Below, one piece after another: positions 18,916 through 30,228 of a stretch of 64,000 nt of DNA. Source of the stretch: Chryseomicrobium aureum (GTDB taxonomy: Bacteria > Bacillota > Bacilli > Bacillales_A > Planococcaceae); contig NZ_JAFBFG010000001.1 of assembly GCF_016909155.1 (NCBI RefSeq), forward strand, positions 558,001 to 622,000. Reading direction: 5' to 3'. Within the stretch, counting starts at the first letter, position 1; the number at the start of each line of letters is the position of its first letter. Position numbers and translations under genes: made by a program. The notes below the pieces were generated by a model that had not been told where the DNA came from, searched no databases, and saw only the letters and a list, made by a program, of their open reading frames with translations.

Positions 18916-20595
18916 TTATTTTTTTGTTTGTGCTTGTGCAAGTAATTCTGCAGCATGATGGAGTGTAATTTCAGATATTTCTTCTCCCGCCATCATTCGG
19001 CTTAATTCTTCTGTTCGCTCTTCTAGTGACAATTCTTGAATTTTTGTTTTTGTTCGGTCGGCTTCTACATGCTTTTCAATGCGCAAATGCGAATCGGCAA
19101 GAGCAGCAACAGCTGGCAAATGCGTAATAACAAGAACTTGAGAATCTTTAGCAATTTGCCCAATCTTCTCAGCAATCGCTTGCGCCACTCGTCCGGAAAC
19201 GCCGGTATCCACTTCATCAAAAATAATAGAAGTGATTTCCTGATGTTTGGAAAAAATACTTTTTAGCGCAAGCATGACACGACTCAGTTCTCCACCCGAT
19301 GCAACTTTCGTTAACGGTTTCAATGGTTCGCCTACATTGGTGGCAATGTAGAATACGACATGATTTTTTCCGTTCTCTGTAAAGTGCGAAAGTTCTTCCA
19401 CACGAACATCCATAATTGCTCGGTCCATATAAAGTGCACTGAGCTGTTCCATGATACGTGTACTTAACTCTTCAGCAGTCTGCTTACGAATGGTCGATAG
19501 CTCATCTGCCTCAAGTTGCAAGTCTTGTTCGATCTGAGCAAGTTTTCTTTCTGATTCTTCAATCTCTTGGTCGCGGTTGGTCAGTTGATCAAGTTGACGT
19601 TTAATTTTTTCACCATATGCAATGACTTCATCCACCGTTTGACCATATTTCCTTTTTAGTGTTTGAAGCAATGCAAGACGATCTTCTACATATTGAACAC
19701 GTTGTTCATCAAATTCCATCGAATCCAACTGATTTTGGATTTGTGACTGAACATCTTCAAGAATGAAATAAGCATTTGCAAATTCTTCGCTAATCTTGCC
19801 GTACGTAGTATTTACACTCTGAATATCTTGAAGCGCATGCAACACCACTCCAAGATAATCCATTGCGCCAGATTCTGCCGTAAGTGCTTGGGAAGAAGTT
19901 TGAAGCTTATCAACAATTTTTGAGTAGTTCTGCATCTCTGTCCGTTCTGCAGACAACGTCTCTTCTTCTCCACTGATTAATTCCGCTTCTTCAATTTCAT
20001 TTAATTGAAAACGATAAAGATCCATACGATGTGTCATTTCCTGATCATCCATCTGTAGACCCTTCAAACGTTTTTTTGTTCGATTGTAGGCTTCGTAAAC
20101 TTGAGAATACGCGTCTTTGGCATCTACAAATTGTTTAGAAGCAAACTGATCCAATAAATTAATATGGGATCGTTCATCCATAAGCTCTTGGCTTTCGTGT
20201 TGTCCGTGTATATCTACAAGTGTACTTCCCACTTCACGTAGAACAGCAATGGTCACCAATTTGCCATTGATTCGGCATGTACTTTTTCCATTTGCATTCA
20301 ATTCACGGCGCAATATTATGCTCTCTTCGTCCGTAGGTATCCCGAGCTCTTCAAGTTTTTTATAACTTGAATGAGACGTTGAGTTTAGCGAAAACATGCC
20401 TTCTAGCTCTGCTTTTTTTGTACCATGCCGAATGAATTCAGAAGATCCACGTGCACCACATAATAATTGGACGGCATCGATAATAATCGATTTTCCGGCT
20501 CCTGTCTCACCCGTCAACACAGTAAGTCCTTCTGTAAAGCTAACAGTCAACTCATCAATAATGGCAAAATTCCGTATAGACAGTTCAGCTAACAT
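18916..20595 (-). CDS. recN: DNA repair protein RecN
   Basis: A 559-residue SMC-like ATPase. The N-terminal Walker A is GETGAGKS (about residues 29-36), the middle is coiled-coil, and the C-terminal ABC signature VASGGELSRVMLA is followed by Walker B IIFDEVDTGVSG. It acts early in double-strand break repair. AAGGAGG lies 6 bases before the ATG. It is downstream of ahrC with an 11-base gap, the standard Firmicutes order; the spoIVB gene normally next to it is absent. Confidence 0.96.
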   Translation of the reverse strand: MLAELSIRNFAIIDELTVSFTEGLTVLTGETGAGKSIIIDAVQLLCGARGSSEFIRHGTKKAELEGMFSLNSTSHSSYKKLEELGIPTDEESIILRRELNANGKSTCRINGKLVTIAVLREVGSTLVDIHGQHESQELMDERSHINLLDQFASKQFVDAKDAYSQVYEAYNRTKKRLKGLQMDDQEMTHRMDLYRFQLNEIEEAELISGEEETLSAERTEMQNYSKIVDKLQTSSQALTAESGAMDYLGVVLHALQDIQSVNTTYGKISEEFANAYFILEDVQSQIQNQLDSMEFDEQRVQYVEDRLALLQTLKRKYGQTVDEVIAYGEKIKRQLDQLTNRDQEIEESERKLAQIEQDLQLEADELSTIRKQTAEELSTRIMEQLSALYMDRAIMDVRVEELSHFTENGKNHVVFYIATNVGEPLKPLTKVASGGELSRVMLALKSIFSKHQEITSIIFDEVDTGVSGRVAQAIAEKIGQIAKDSQVLVITHLPAVAALADSHLRIEKHVEADRTKTKIQELSLEERTEELSRMMAGEEISEITLHHAAELLAQAQTKK

Positions 20596-20606
20596 ATCAA
20601 CCCTCC

Positions 20607-21056
20607 TTACAGCATCTCAAGCAATTTCGTTTTGACAAGATCCCGATCCTTTTCTTCTCGACAAAGAATCAGGCATGTATCATCCCCACAAATGGTACCT
20701 AGGATTTCCTCCCAGTCCAAATAATCAATTAAAGAGCCGATTGCGTGAGCATTTCCAGGTAAGGTTTTCATAACTAAAAAATGACTAGCCCCATCGATTG
20801 AAACAAATGCATCTGTCAATGCACGTTTTAATTTTTGCATTGGATTAAAGCGCTGATCTGCTGGCAAGCTGTATTTATAACGTCCATCTGGCAACGGAAC
20901 TTTTACTAAATGCAATTCTTTAATATCGCGGGAGACAGTTGCTTGTGTAATTGCAAACCCTTCTGCTTTTAAGATATCGACTAAATCATCTTGTGTCTCG
21001 ACTTCATTATTTGAAATGATGTCGCGAATGCGAATATGACGTTGTCCTTTATTCAT
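20607..21056 (-). CDS. ahrC: Arginine repressor AhrC/ArgR
   Basis: A 149-residue protein starting [14 protein letters not shown]. It has an N-terminal winged helix ([17 protein letters not shown]), and a C-terminal hexamerisation/arginine domain with the [14 protein letters not shown] motif. It represses arginine biosynthesis and activates catabolism with arginine as corepressor. The reading frame is open 18 codons further upstream, but GGAG nine bases before this ATG and the family N-terminus fix the start. Confidence 0.95.
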   Translation of the reverse strand: MNKGQRHIRIRDIISNNEVETQDDLVDILKAEGFAITQATVSRDIKELHLVKVPLPDGRYKYSLPADQRFNPMQKLKRALTDAFVSIDGASHFLVMKTLPGNAHAIGSLIDYLDWEEILGTICGDDTCLILCREEKDRDLVKTKLLEML

Positions 21057-21133
21057 TGGTATCCACTCCATTGATTGCATATTTATACCTTCGTACTTAT
21101 ACAGTATCATTCAGGGGGTGTCGCGACAAGTGC

Positions 21134-21169
21134 GACAAAAAAACTATGGACAGATAACGTCCATAGTTT
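21134..21169 (-). terminator. Terminator of tlyA
   Basis: AACTATGGAC (21142-21151) pairs with GTCCATAGTT (21159-21168), followed on the minus strand by T7. The tlyA stop codon overlaps the hairpin. Confidence 0.88.
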
Positions 21170-21980
21170 AGGCATTTAATGTTGTATGTGCATCCGCAAC
21201 AATTTTTTTGAAATCTAGCACTTGTGCAGGTTCATTTGATTTTTTTAGATAAAATAAAAATTCAATATTGCCCTCTCCACCTGTAATAGGGGAGTACGTG
21301 GCATCTATAACCTCAAAACCAGCTGTGTTGGCGAATTTCTCCACTTGATATAGAACATCACTGTGTACTTTGGCATCTCGGACAATCCCTTTTTTCCCAA
21401 CGCGGTCTTTTCCTGCTTCAAACTGAGGTTTAACAAGGGCTACAACCTCTCCACCGTCCACAATTATAGAAGCAAGCGGAGGGAAAATTAAATTCAAAGA
21501 GATGAAAGACACATCAATAGTTGCAAGCGTTGGCAGCCCCTTTGTGAAATCTTCTGGCTTGCTGTAACGGAAATTTGTACGCTCCATTACCGTCACCCGC
21601 TCGTCACTCCGTATTTTCCAATCGAGTTGGTTATACCCAACGTCCAGTGCATAAGCGTGCGTAGCCCCATTTTGAAGTGCACAATCTGTAAATCCACCAG
21701 TAGAAGAGCCAATATCGAGTAATATCGCTCCTTCGATGTCTAGATCAAATGCTTCAATCGCCTTTTCAAGTTTCAAGCCACCGCGGCTGACATACTTTAG
21801 TCGTTGACCTTTTAAGACAAATTCACTTGTGACCTCTATTTTCTCTCCTGGCTTCGTGATTTGCATCTCATTGACATACACTTGACCCGCCATGATTGCT
21901 CGTTTTGCTTGTTCACGAGATGTAAACAGTTCTTTTTCAACGAGTAGAATATCCACTCGTTCTTTCGGTACTTGACTCAT
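21168..21980 (-). CDS. tlyA: TlyA family rRNA 2'-O-methyltransferase / hemolysin-like (YqxC)
   Basis: A 270-residue protein. The N-terminal S4 RNA-binding domain (about 6-65: ERVDILLVEKELFTSREQAKRAIMAG) is followed by an FtsJ-type methyltransferase domain with the SAM motif LLDIGSSTGGFTDCALQNGA near residue 87. Family members methylate rRNA riboses. The ATG overlaps the dxs stop codon by one base, so translation is coupled; no strong separate ribosome site is seen. Confidence 0.92.
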   Translation of the reverse strand: MSQVPKERVDILLVEKELFTSREQAKRAIMAGQVYVNEMQITKPGEKIEVTSEFVLKGQRLKYVSRGGLKLEKAIEAFDLDIEGAILLDIGSSTGGFTDCALQNGATHAYALDVGYNQLDWKIRSDERVTVMERTNFRYSKPEDFTKGLPTLATIDVSFISLNLIFPPLASIIVDGGEVVALVKPQFEAGKDRVGKKGIVRDAKVHSDVLYQVEKFANTAGFEVIDATYSPITGGEGNIEFLFYLKKSNEPAQVLDFKKIVADAHTTLNA

Positions 21981-23869
21981 TACACAGTTGCCTGCTGCAA
22001 TTGTGACTTGATTTGATTTTTCAAATCTTCAACAGAGATGTGAATTTCGTTTAGAAGTTCAGGTACATCACCGTGTTCGATAAACTCATCTGGAATACCG
22101 ATTCGCGTAACAGGTACATCTAGCTTCTGTTCGTTGTAATGTTCAAGAACACTGCTACCAAAACCACCTTGTAACACGGCTTCCTCAAGTGTAATAAGCG
22201 GAATTTGGCGTGCTGCTAAAGAGGCCAGCATATTTGCATCCAGCGGTTTGATGAAGCGTGCATTTACAACTTCTACTGAAATACCTTCTGCTTTTAGTTC
22301 TTCAGCTGCTTGCATGGCCATTGGAATCGTTGTACCAAATGTCAATACCGCTACATCCGTACCTTGTTCTAAGACTTCCCAGCTACCGATTGGAATTGTC
22401 GTCAACTCCGAATCGAGTGGCACACCAAAGCCGTTCCCTCGAGGATAGCGAAGAGCGATTGGTCCATCATTGTACTCAATGGCCGTCTTCACCATGTGTT
22501 GACCTTCATTTTCATCTTTTGGCATCATGATCACCATGTTCGGCATATGACGCAAGAATGCGATATCATAGACACCTTGATGTGTTTCACCATCTGCCCC
22601 TACTAATCCAGCACGGTCGATACCTAAAAATACGTTTAAGTTTTGGCGACAGACATCGTGAAGCATTTGATCATATGCGCGTTGTAAGAAAGTTGAGTAA
22701 ATCGCCACATACGGTTTCATTCCATCCATTGCCATACCTGCTGCCATCGTAATCGCATGTTGTTCCGCTATCCCGACATCAATCATACGGTCCGGGAATT
22801 CAGATGCAAAGCCTTCTAATTTGGAACCTACCGGCATTGCAGGTGTAATTGCGACAATGCGCTTGTCCTCTCGCGCGAGCGTTCGAACTGTTTCTGAAAT
22901 CAAGCCACTCCAAGAAGGGCCTTTTGCAGCAGACTTAACAAAATCCCCTGTTTCCATTTTGTAAGGACCTGTACCGTGCCACGTACCGACTGTGTCGAGT
23001 TCAGCTGGTTTAAACCCTTTTCCTTTTTTCGTGAGAACGTGTAAAATGACTGGTCCCTCAGCATTTTTAGCAAACTTGATGTTTTCCTCTAAATCTTCAA
23101 AATCATGTCCGTTGATTGGCCCTAGATATGTGAAGCCCATCTCTTCAAAAAATGCACCTGATACCATCAAATATTTTAAGCTGTCTTTGACACGTTCAGC
23201 AGTTGAAGCAATTTTCCCACCAACGGCAGGAATCTTCTTCATCAAGTACTCAATATCATCTTTTGCTTTATTGTAAGAACCATGTGTGCGAAGTTTCCCT
23301 AAGATGTTATGAAGGGCTCCGACGTTTGGTGCAATTGACATTTCATTGTCGTTTAAGATGACAATCATCTTTGTTTTTTCATGTCCGATATGATTTAGTG
23401 CCTCAAGTGCCATACCACCTGTTAATGCACCATCACCGATGATCGGAATGACGTGATTTGATTTTCCTAATACATCACGAGCTTTCGCCATCCCCATTGC
23501 TGCAGATAGAGAAGTAGAACTATGTCCAGCTTCCCAAACATCATGTTCACTTTCCACGCGTTTTGGGAATCCACATAATCCTTTAAATTGACGAAGCGTA
23601 TCAAACTGGTTTGCACGTCCCGTTAAAATCTTGTGTACGTAAGCTTGATGGCCTACATCCCAAATAAATTTGTCTTCCGGCGAATTGAACGCTTTATGAA
23701 GAGCGAGTGTCAGTTCTACAACACCTAAATTTGGTCCAATATGACCACCTGTTACAGATAATTTTTCAATAAGAAAATCTCGAACATCTTGACTGAGTGA
23801 TTCGAGTTCTTCGTTTGACATCGTTTTCAAAAAGGATGGACTTGTTATAGTATTCAGATCCACTTCCAT
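21980..23869 (-). CDS. dxs: 1-deoxy-D-xylulose-5-phosphate synthase
   Basis: A 629-residue transketolase-like enzyme. The thiamine-diphosphate motif [18 protein letters not shown] is near residue 150, with [12 protein letters not shown] and [14 protein letters not shown] upstream. It condenses pyruvate and glyceraldehyde-3-phosphate in the first step of the MEP isoprenoid pathway; ispG, a late step, is also in this window. The ATG at 23869 is preferred to the GTG immediately before it because AAGG lies 6 bases upstream. Confidence 0.96.
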   Translation of the reverse strand: MEVDLNTITSPSFLKTMSNEELESLSQDVRDFLIEKLSVTGGHIGPNLGVVELTLALHKAFNSPEDKFIWDVGHQAYVHKILTGRANQFDTLRQFKGLCGFPKRVESEHDVWEAGHSSTSLSAAMGMAKARDVLGKSNHVIPIIGDGALTGGMALEALNHIGHEKTKMIVILNDNEMSIAPNVGALHNILGKLRTHGSYNKAKDDIEYLMKKIPAVGGKIASTAERVKDSLKYLMVSGAFFEEMGFTYLGPINGHDFEDLEENIKFAKNAEGPVILHVLTKKGKGFKPAELDTVGTWHGTGPYKMETGDFVKSAAKGPSWSGLISETVRTLAREDKRIVAITPAMPVGSKLEGFASEFPDRMIDVGIAEQHAITMAAGMAMDGMKPYVAIYSTFLQRAYDQMLHDVCRQNLNVFLGIDRAGLVGADGETHQGVYDIAFLRHMPNMVIMMPKDENEGQHMVKTAIEYNDGPIALRYPRGNGFGVPLDSELTTIPIGSWEVLEQGTDVAVLTFGTTIPMAMQAAEELKAEGISVEVVNARFIKPLDANMLASLAARQIPLITLEEAVLQGGFGSSVLEHYNEQKLDVPVTRIGIPDEFIEHGDVPELLNEIHISVEDLKNQIKSQLQQATV

Positions 23870-23950
23870 CACACACCTTATCTTGTTATTCCTCTAGTTA
23901 TAGGTAATTTTAATAATAGCATTAAATGTCTGTTAAAATACAGCGAGAAG

Positions 23951-24832
23951 TTAGTTCTCCCGGTAGCTAATATAGTCTGCAAAACTTTTTAGTAACCCGT
24001 CTTGCTTTCCGATTGCTGTGAGAGCACCTGCTGCTTCTTTGTGATAACGATCCCGTTCAGCAATCGCACCTTCTAAAGTTAGTAGCGCTGGATAGGTACT
24101 TTTGTTTGCAGCTTCGTCTTTACCAGCCGTCTTCCCAAGACTAGCTGAGTCAGAAGTCACATCTAAAATATCGTCCTGGACTTGGAACAAAATACCGAGA
24201 GCGTGCGCATATGTCATTAATTCTTTTTTCTCTTCAAGTTGCACATTTGCAAGAAGCGCACCGGCTTCAATACTGAAGCGAAGAAGTGCACCGGTTTTTA
24301 GTGCATGGATTTTTTGCAAGTGCTCTAGTTCCACAAGCTTCCCCTCTGCCTCCATATCCATCAATTGCCCACCGACCATTCCGGCAGCTCCTGCTGCTTC
24401 TGAAAGAAGCGTGATCAACGCTACTTTTTGACTATCCGTATACTGGTTTGATGAGCTAATAAGACGGAAAGCTTCTGTTAGTAAAGCATCTCCTGCCAAA
24501 ATCGCTGTTGCCTCACCGTATACGATATGATTGGTTGGCTTCCCTCGACGTAAGTCATCATTGTCCATTGCCGGCAAATCGTCATGAATAAGGGAATACG
24601 TATGTATATACTCCAAGGCACATGCTGCATCAAGCCCTTTTTCTAATGGAACACCAAACTCATCCAACACAGCCAAAAGAAGCATAGGGCGCACACGTTT
24701 GCCCCCTGCTTCTAAAGAATATAGCATGGACTCTTTTAGAGAGTCGGTTAAAGGTTGTGTACGAATCGCCTCGAGCAAATACTGGTCTACTTGCTCAAGG
24801 TGCTGCCCGATAAAGTCTTTCACATTTTTCAC
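23951..24832 (-). CDS. ispA: Farnesyl diphosphate synthase (geranyltranstransferase)
   Basis: A 293-residue trans-polyprenyl synthase. Both aspartate-rich motifs are present: DDLPAMDNDD (first) and QVQDDILD (second). It builds C15 diphosphate from IPP and DMAPP. The start is GTG at 24832 with GAGGAGG nine bases upstream; the open frame reaches 44 codons into xseB, which cannot be coding. It forms a compact cluster with xseB and dxs. Confidence 0.93.
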   Translation of the reverse strand: MKNVKDFIGQHLEQVDQYLLEAIRTQPLTDSLKESMLYSLEAGGKRVRPMLLLAVLDEFGVPLEKGLDAACALEYIHTYSLIHDDLPAMDNDDLRRGKPTNHIVYGEATAILAGDALLTEAFRLISSSNQYTDSQKVALITLLSEAAGAAGMVGGQLMDMEAEGKLVELEHLQKIHALKTGALLRFSIEAGALLANVQLEEKKELMTYAHALGILFQVQDDILDVTSDSASLGKTAGKDEAANKSTYPALLTLEGAIAERDRYHKEAAGALTAIGKQDGLLKSFADYISYREN

Positions 24833-24836
24833 GTAC

Positions 24837-25031
24837 TTATACCTCCTCTTCCGCTGAGATAAACTGAACAAGCTGCTTTTCAGCTTCTTGCAGTTTTGTT
24901 GAACATTGTGCGGATAGTTCCATCCCCTGTTTATAAAGGTCAATTGACTCCTCGAGTGGCACATCGCCTTGCTCGAGCTTACGTACGATTTCTTCTAATT
25001 GTTTCATCGCTTCTTCAAATGTTCGTTCCAT
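24837..25031 (-). CDS. xseB: Exodeoxyribonuclease VII small subunit
   Basis: A 64-residue all-helical protein, with the [26 protein letters not shown] pattern typical of XseB in two overlapping parts. It is the small subunit of the nuclease that degrades single-stranded DNA. It overlaps the end of xseA by 17 bases. The ATG at 25031 has AAGG 9-10 bases upstream; a GTG three codons earlier is less well placed. Confidence 0.92.
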   Translation of the reverse strand: MERTFEEAMKQLEEIVRKLEQGDVPLEESIDLYKQGMELSAQCSTKLQEAEKQLVQFISAEEEV

Positions 25032-26376
25032 TCGTTTCACCCTTTTCTATGGATTCAATACGTGCTATGGCAGTTCCATCCTGAAAATGAATCGTTAGTT
25101 CGTCATTTTTTTGAAGTTGATTTACAGAACGAATCACTGTGCCTTCTACTTCCGTATAGACAAACCCTTTTTTCATCGTCTGTAGTGGGCTCAATGCTTC
25201 TAATGTGCGCAACGTCTCAACAAACTGACGTTTTTTGGAGGTTGTGTTTTGTTTGACCACATATTGTAGACGATCCGTAAGTGTTTGGAGTGCTTTTTGC
25301 TCCATTTGTACACGTTTGTCTGGTGACAAATGGTCCAATCGATTTGTTAACTGCGAATAGTGATTTGAGTAACGATCCGTTGAAATTCGGAGGACCGATT
25401 CTAACCGTTCGTGTAGCCGAAGATGTTGCTCTACATACGGACGATATAATCGAGAGGCATCCATATAAACAACGGATTTTTGAACTCGCGTGAGTCGGTC
25501 TTTCGCATGAAATAGTTTATTCGAAGTTGCTGTGCGCAGGCGCGTTTGTTGATCAGAGAGTACTCGCACCAATTGCACGCGGTCTGGTACAGCAAGTTCA
25601 GCTGCAGCAGTTGGTGTTGGTGCACGTAAATCCGAAACGAAATCTGCAATCGTCGTGTCAGTCTCGTGACCAACAGCGCTAATTATAGGGACTTGACTGT
25701 TCGCAATTGCCCGAGCGACAGGTTCTTCATTAAATGCCCATAAGTCTTCAATCGAACCACCCCCGCGTCCGACAATTAAAACGTCTAGATCCTGTACCCG
25801 ATTTGCTTTTTGGATGGATTCAACGATAGATGCTCCTGCACCTGAGCCTTGAACAAGTGTAGAGAACACGGTGACACGTGCAAGTGGGAAGCGACGTTCG
25901 AGCGTCGTTAGAATGTCACGAATCGCTGCGCCTGTTGGGGATGTGATGACTCCGATGTGAAGTGGAATTTTCGGAAGTGGTTTTTTCAATGAGGCTGAAA
26001 ACAGTCCTTCTTGTTCGAGCTTACGTTTTAATTGCTCAAATGCCACAAACAATGCCCCGATGCCATCCGGCTCCATTGATTTTACATAAAATTGATAATT
26101 CCCCGCACTTTCAAACAGACTGATATCCCCTGTGACAAAAACATTCATGCCTTCTTCAGCTCGAAATGAAAGTGTTCTTGCTTGTCCCGCAAACATCGCA
26201 CAGGAAATACGTGCCCCCGCATCTTTCAATGTAAAGTAGATATGTCCATTTGAATGGTATTTCACATTGGACAATTCACCTTTTACATACACTTTTCTTA
26301 GATACGGATCGGCATCGAATTTCTTCTTAATATACCGAGTAAGTGCTGTCACGGTTAAATACGCATGTTCCGTCAT
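25015..26376 (-). CDS. xseA: Exodeoxyribonuclease VII large subunit
   Basis: A 453-residue protein. The N-terminal OB fold (about 5-100, [22 protein letters not shown]) is followed by the catalytic domain with [30 protein letters not shown] and the SAVGHETD motif, then a long coiled-coil (about 270-390). It partners XseB. AAAGGGG precedes the ATG by 7 bases. Confidence 0.95.
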   Translation of the reverse strand: MTEHAYLTVTALTRYIKKKFDADPYLRKVYVKGELSNVKYHSNGHIYFTLKDAGARISCAMFAGQARTLSFRAEEGMNVFVTGDISLFESAGNYQFYVKSMEPDGIGALFVAFEQLKRKLEQEGLFSASLKKPLPKIPLHIGVITSPTGAAIRDILTTLERRFPLARVTVFSTLVQGSGAGASIVESIQKANRVQDLDVLIVGRGGGSIEDLWAFNEEPVARAIANSQVPIISAVGHETDTTIADFVSDLRAPTPTAAAELAVPDRVQLVRVLSDQQTRLRTATSNKLFHAKDRLTRVQKSVVYMDASRLYRPYVEQHLRLHERLESVLRISTDRYSNHYSQLTNRLDHLSPDKRVQMEQKALQTLTDRLQYVVKQNTTSKKRQFVETLRTLEALSPLQTMKKGFVYTEVEGTVIRSVNQLQKNDELTIHFQDGTAIARIESIEKGETNGTNI

Positions 26377-26396
26377 ACCAACGCCCCTTTAGGTAA

Positions 26397-26425
26397 AAGA
26401 AGCTTGTACAAGACGTACAAGCTCG
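26397..26425 (-). terminator. Terminator of folD
   Basis: GCTTGTAC (26401-26408) pairs with GTACAAGC (26414-26421) across a 5-base loop, followed on the minus strand by TTCTTTT. It separates folD from xseA. Confidence 0.7.
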
Positions 26426-26435
26426 AGTGGTGTAG

Positions 26436-27293
26436 TTATTTTTTTTGTGCCATACGTTCAGCGCTTAAACATGTATTTTCCATTAACATTGCAATTGTCA
26501 TTGGACCAACGCCTCCCGGAACGGGTGTAATCGCACCAGCGACAGACTTCACAGAATGAAAGTCGACGTCACCTGAAAGACGGCCATCGGAGTTGCGGTG
26601 AATGCCGACATCGATGACAGCGGCGCCAGGTTTAACATGCTCAGCAGTAATCATCAGCGGTTGTCCTGTTGCTACAATTAGAATATCTGCTTGCTTTGTG
26701 TATGAAGCAAGGTCTTCTGTGCGAGAATGCGTGTAGGTTACAGTTGCATGGCGGTTTAATAGAAGTTGGCCCATCGGTTTGCCGACGATATTACTTCGTC
26801 CGACAATGACAGCGTGTTTGCCTTCAATTGGAATGGCTGCATAGTCAAGTAATTGAATGACTCCAAATGGTGTACAAGGAATAAACCCGTGTTGATTCAA
26901 CAATAGCTTGCCAACATTCAATGGATGAAAGCCATCAACATCTTTGTCTGGGTGAATCGCTTGTAACACTTTATTTTCATCAATATGACCTGGAAGTGGC
27001 AGTTGGATTAAGATCCCATGAACAGATTCGTCATTGTTCAAGTTCTCAATCAGTTCCAACAACTCTTGCCCAGTTACAGTGGACGGCCGTGTTAGTACAG
27101 TTGAATCCATGCCTAAACGTTTGCTTGTTTTTTCTTTACTTCCTACATAGGTCTGTGATGCTGGATCGTCTCCCACTAAAACGACCGTTAGCCCTGGGGT
27201 AATGCCAGACTGTTTTAAAGTTTCAACACGGTCTTTCACTTTTAAAATTACTTGTTCTGCAATTGCTTTTCCATCAATGATTATCGCTGTCAT
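26436..27293 (-). CDS. folD: Methylenetetrahydrofolate dehydrogenase/cyclohydrolase FolD
   Basis: A 285-residue bifunctional enzyme of one-carbon metabolism. It shows the conserved [13 protein letters not shown] (catalytic Lys) near residue 52, [20 protein letters not shown], and the C-terminal [15 protein letters not shown]. The start [14 protein letters not shown] is supported by AGGAG eight bases upstream. It supplies formyl- and methylene-THF; gcvT and yqgN in this window act in the same folate pool. Confidence 0.96.
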   Translation of the reverse strand: MTAIIIDGKAIAEQVILKVKDRVETLKQSGITPGLTVVLVGDDPASQTYVGSKEKTSKRLGMDSTVLTRPSTVTGQELLELIENLNNDESVHGILIQLPLPGHIDENKVLQAIHPDKDVDGFHPLNVGKLLLNQHGFIPCTPFGVIQLLDYAAIPIEGKHAVIVGRSNIVGKPMGQLLLNRHATVTYTHSRTEDLASYTKQADILIVATGQPLMITAEHVKPGAAVIDVGIHRNSDGRLSGDVDFHSVKSVAGAITPVPGGVGPMTIAMLMENTCLSAERMAQKK

Positions 27294-27304
27294 GTTGCAC
27301 ACTC

Positions 27305-27682
27305 CTACTTGTTGATGTATTTCGATAATACGCCATTTACAAATCGGCTAGACTGTTCGTCTCCATATGCTTTTGTTAATTCTATTGCTTCATTCACAAT
27401 TACAGGTTTCGGTGTATCTTCTGTATGTTCAAGCTCAAAAACCGCCATACGTAAAATCGTCCGCTCGATTTTCGGGAGACGATTCAATGACCAATTTTCA
27501 AGTTTTTGTTCTAAGCTCTCATCAATTTCTTCTCGGTGCGCGAGTGTCCCTTTGACAAGCGTGTCATAGAACACGTCCTTTTCTTCGGTCACATGCAACA
27601 TCGCTTCATTGACGTCCATCTCGGAATGATCGAGTTGGAACAACACACGCAGGGCATGCTCGCGGGCTTCTCTTCTTTTCAT
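27305..27682 (-). CDS. nusB: Transcription antitermination factor NusB
   Basis: A 125-residue all-helical RNA-binding protein, starting [18 protein letters not shown]. It has [18 protein letters not shown] and [15 protein letters not shown] in the usual places. It acts in rRNA antitermination with NusE/S10. The gap to folD is about 11 bases. AAGGAG precedes the ATG. Confidence 0.95.
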   Translation of the reverse strand: MKRREAREHALRVLFQLDHSEMDVNEAMLHVTEEKDVFYDTLVKGTLAHREEIDESLEQKLENWSLNRLPKIERTILRMAVFELEHTEDTPKPVIVNEAIELTKAYGDEQSSRFVNGVLSKYINK

Positions 27683-27778
27683 AGACTTGACTCCTTTTTC
27701 ACTTCACTATGCTTTTCATCATAGCATAGAAATGGCGGTTACAAAACTTAATTCCCTATTCAGAAAGTTTTTGAGTAA

Positions 27779-27822
27779 TCAAAAAAAGAAGTGCCTCACA
27801 GAGGTTCTGTGAAGCACTCTTA
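27779..27822 (-). terminator. Terminator of accB-accC-yqhY
   Basis: AGTGC-TCACAGA arms pair with TCTGTGA-GCACT around 27790-27819, followed on the minus strand by TTCTTTTTTT. Confidence 0.88.
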
Positions 27823-27823
27823 C

Positions 27824-28219
27824 TTAATTGGATTCAGGTGTTTCGAATTGAATTCCTGTCACGTGAACATTGACTTCTTTGACTTCAAGTCCCGTCATAT
27901 TTAAAATCGCTTGACGGACATTTTGCTGAACTTCTTGAGCAACAGTCGGTACAGCCTTACCGTAGCGAATGGTACAAAACACATCGATGAACAACCCTTT
28001 GGCCGAGATGTCTGTTTTGATTCCTTTGCCATGCACTTTTTTGCCTAAGAGTTCAACAACTCCAGCAGCAAAGTTTCCACGAGTTGCAGCCACTCCATCT
28101 ACTTCATGTGCTGCGATTCCTGCAATAACTGTCAAGACTTCAGGAGCAATCTGAATTGATCCGAGATCACCTTTACCTGTAGACATCTGAAAAAATTCTT
28201 GGTCTTTTGTTTCAGCCAT
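27824..28219 (-). CDS. yqhY: Asp23/Gls24 family protein YqhY
   Basis: A 131-residue Asp23/Gls24-domain protein ([37 protein letters not shown]). Its start overlaps the accC stop by eight bases, making an accB-accC-yqhY operon. In B. subtilis this operon is conserved and YqhY is linked to acetyl-CoA carboxylase activity; the biochemical role is unresolved. Confidence 0.9.
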   Translation of the reverse strand: MAETKDQEFFQMSTGKGDLGSIQIAPEVLTVIAGIAAHEVDGVAATRGNFAAGVVELLGKKVHGKGIKTDISAKGLFIDVFCTIRYGKAVPTVAQEVQQNVRQAILNMTGLEVKEVNVHVTGIQFETPESN

Positions 28220-29576
28220 TGATTGTCTCCTCCTTCATGATTTCGTATGTTTCTAAAAACTTCGTGTCAAAGTCACCTGAGCGGAAGACTTCGTGATCCA
28301 TTAAACGCAAGTGGAATGGAATCGTTGTTTCGACACCGTCGACGATGAACTCTTGTAATGCACGCTTCATCTTCAATACAGCTTCTTCACGCGTTGGGGC
28401 ATGCACAATGAGTTTAGCGACCATTGAGTCGTAGAATGGTGGGATTGCATAACCTGGGTACACTGCGGAATCAACTCGAACACCGTAGCCACCTGGCGGG
28501 AGATACATGACGACCTTCCCTGGGGATGGCATAAAGTTTTTCGATGGGTTTTCAGCATTGATCCGGCACTCAATTGACCAGCCATTTAATTGAATGTCTT
28601 CCTGCTTGATTGTCAATACTTCTCCAGAGGCAACAAGAAGTTGTTGTTTGATCAAATCGACGCCTGTTACCATTTCGGTTACAGGATGTTCTACTTGGAT
28701 ACGTGTATTCATTTCCATGAAATAGAACGAATCGTTAATGTGGTCGTAAATAAATTCGACTGTACCTGCTGATTCATAATTCACAGCAAGCGCTGCTTTT
28801 ACAGCTGCGTCTCCCATTTTTTGACGCGTGGCTTCTGAAAGTGCTGGAGACGGTGCTTCTTCCACTAGTTTTTGCATGCGACGTTGAATCGAACAATCAC
28901 GCTCTCCTAAGTGAATTGCATTTCCGTGCCCATCTGCTAACACTTGAATTTCCACGTGGCGGAACTCTTCGATGAATTTTTCTAAGTATACACCAGGGTT
29001 ACCGAATGCAGCTTGTGCTTCTTTTTGCGTGATTTTGATTCCTGTCACGAGTTCTTCCTCAGAACGGGCCACACGAATCCCTTTCCCGCCACCACCGGCA
29101 GTGGCTTTGATGATCACAGGGTACCCGATGTCTGATGCGATAGATTTCGCATCTTCAATTGTCTCTACAATACCTGTTGAACCAGGGACTACAGGAACGC
29201 CAGCTGCACGCATGGTTTCACGAGCGACATCTTTCGTCCCCATTTTTGAAATAGCCGAGCTAGATGGCCCGATGAACTTGATGTTGCAAGTCTCACATAG
29301 TTCTGCAAAGTCTGCATTTTCTGCGAGGAACCCATACCCTGGGTGAATCCCGTCGGCTCCAGTTAGTTTTGCAACGCTCATAATGTTTGAGAAATGTAAG
29401 TATGAATCTTTTGATGTGCGGGGTCCAATGCAATAGGCCTCGTCAGCTAGTTGCACATGCAGTGCTTCTTTATCAGCTTCAGAATAGACGGCGACTGTTT
29501 GGATATCCATCTCTTTACAAGCACGGATTATACGCACTGCGATTTCGCCACGATTGGCAATCAATACTTTTTTCAT
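28212..29576 (-). CDS. accC: Acetyl-CoA carboxylase biotin carboxylase subunit
   Basis: A 454-residue ATP-grasp enzyme. It has N-terminal [14 protein letters not shown], the glycine-rich ATP loop [13 protein letters not shown] near residue 158, and [14 protein letters not shown] with the catalytic Arg/Glu. It carboxylates biotin on AccB. The start [10 protein letters not shown] has GAGG eight bases upstream. It may also serve propionyl-CoA carboxylation with MmdA; that is inference. Confidence 0.96.
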   Translation of the reverse strand: MKKVLIANRGEIAVRIIRACKEMDIQTVAVYSEADKEALHVQLADEAYCIGPRTSKDSYLHFSNIMSVAKLTGADGIHPGYGFLAENADFAELCETCNIKFIGPSSSAISKMGTKDVARETMRAAGVPVVPGSTGIVETIEDAKSIASDIGYPVIIKATAGGGGKGIRVARSEEELVTGIKITQKEAQAAFGNPGVYLEKFIEEFRHVEIQVLADGHGNAIHLGERDCSIQRRMQKLVEEAPSPALSEATRQKMGDAAVKAALAVNYESAGTVEFIYDHINDSFYFMEMNTRIQVEHPVTEMVTGVDLIKQQLLVASGEVLTIKQEDIQLNGWSIECRINAENPSKNFMPSPGKVVMYLPPGGYGVRVDSAVYPGYAIPPFYDSMVAKLIVHAPTREEAVLKMKRALQEFIVDGVETTIPFHLRLMDHEVFRSGDFDTKFLETYEIMKEETING

Positions 29577-29597
29577 AGTCGTCACCTCTTCGATGAA

Positions 29598-30083
29598 TTA
29601 TTTAATAGAGAACAATGGCTGACCGTATTCTACTAATTGGCCGTCTTTTACGAGAATCTCGACGATCTCTCCTTCGATTTCAGCCTCTATTTCATTAAAT
29701 AGTTTCATCGCCTCAACGATACACACGACTGAACTTGCAGTAACTTTGTCCCCTACTTTTACGTATGCATCTGCGTCTGGAGAAGAAGCTTCATAGAACG
29801 TTCCAACCATTGGAGAAGTAATTGTTTTATAGGCAGATGTATCAGCAGCTGGAGCTGATTGTTCAGAGGCTGCTTTTGATTCCTCTTGAGCCGGAGCTGC
29901 TTGTTCAGCGACTGGAGCAGCAACTTGTGGTGCAGATGGTTTAGCAACAGGTGCTTCTACTACTGTCGTCGTGATGCCATGTTTTTTTAATTTTAGTTTT
30001 GTGCCTTCTGATTCAAATACAAATTCATCTAATGATGATTGATCCATTAATTTGATAATTTCTCGGATTTCTTGAATTTTCAT
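29598..30083 (-). CDS. accB: Biotin carboxyl carrier protein AccB
   Basis: A 161-residue carrier. The N-terminal helix [14 protein letters not shown] is followed by an Ala/Pro/Glu-rich linker (about 55-88) and the biotinyl domain with EAMKLFNE (biotinylated lysine about K127). It is the first gene of accB-accC-yqhY. The ATG at 30083 has AGGGGAG about 10 bases upstream. Confidence 0.95.
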   Translation of the reverse strand: MKIQEIREIIKLMDQSSLDEFVFESEGTKLKLKKHGITTTVVEAPVAKPSAPQVAAPVAEQAAPAQEESKAASEQSAPAADTSAYKTITSPMVGTFYEASSPDADAYVKVGDKVTASSVVCIVEAMKLFNEIEAEIEGEIVEILVKDGQLVEYGQPLFSIK

Positions 30084-30202
30084 TGCTATCAAACTCCCCT
30101 ATTTAAGTAATGACATTCTTTCCACAGTCTATTCTACCGTTTTTCAACAAAACGCGCACTCTTTTTTAGTACCTGCTCTTATATTTCCCACTTTTCAAAC
30201 AA

Positions 30203-30227
30203 TAAAAATACTCGCACAAGGCGAGTC
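30203..30227 (-). terminator. Terminator after efp / spoIIIAH remnant
   Basis: ACTCGC pairs with GCGAGT around 30210-30226, followed on the minus strand by ATTTTTATTG. It may be the surviving terminator of the lost spoIIIA operon. Confidence 0.7.
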
Positions 30228-30228
30228 T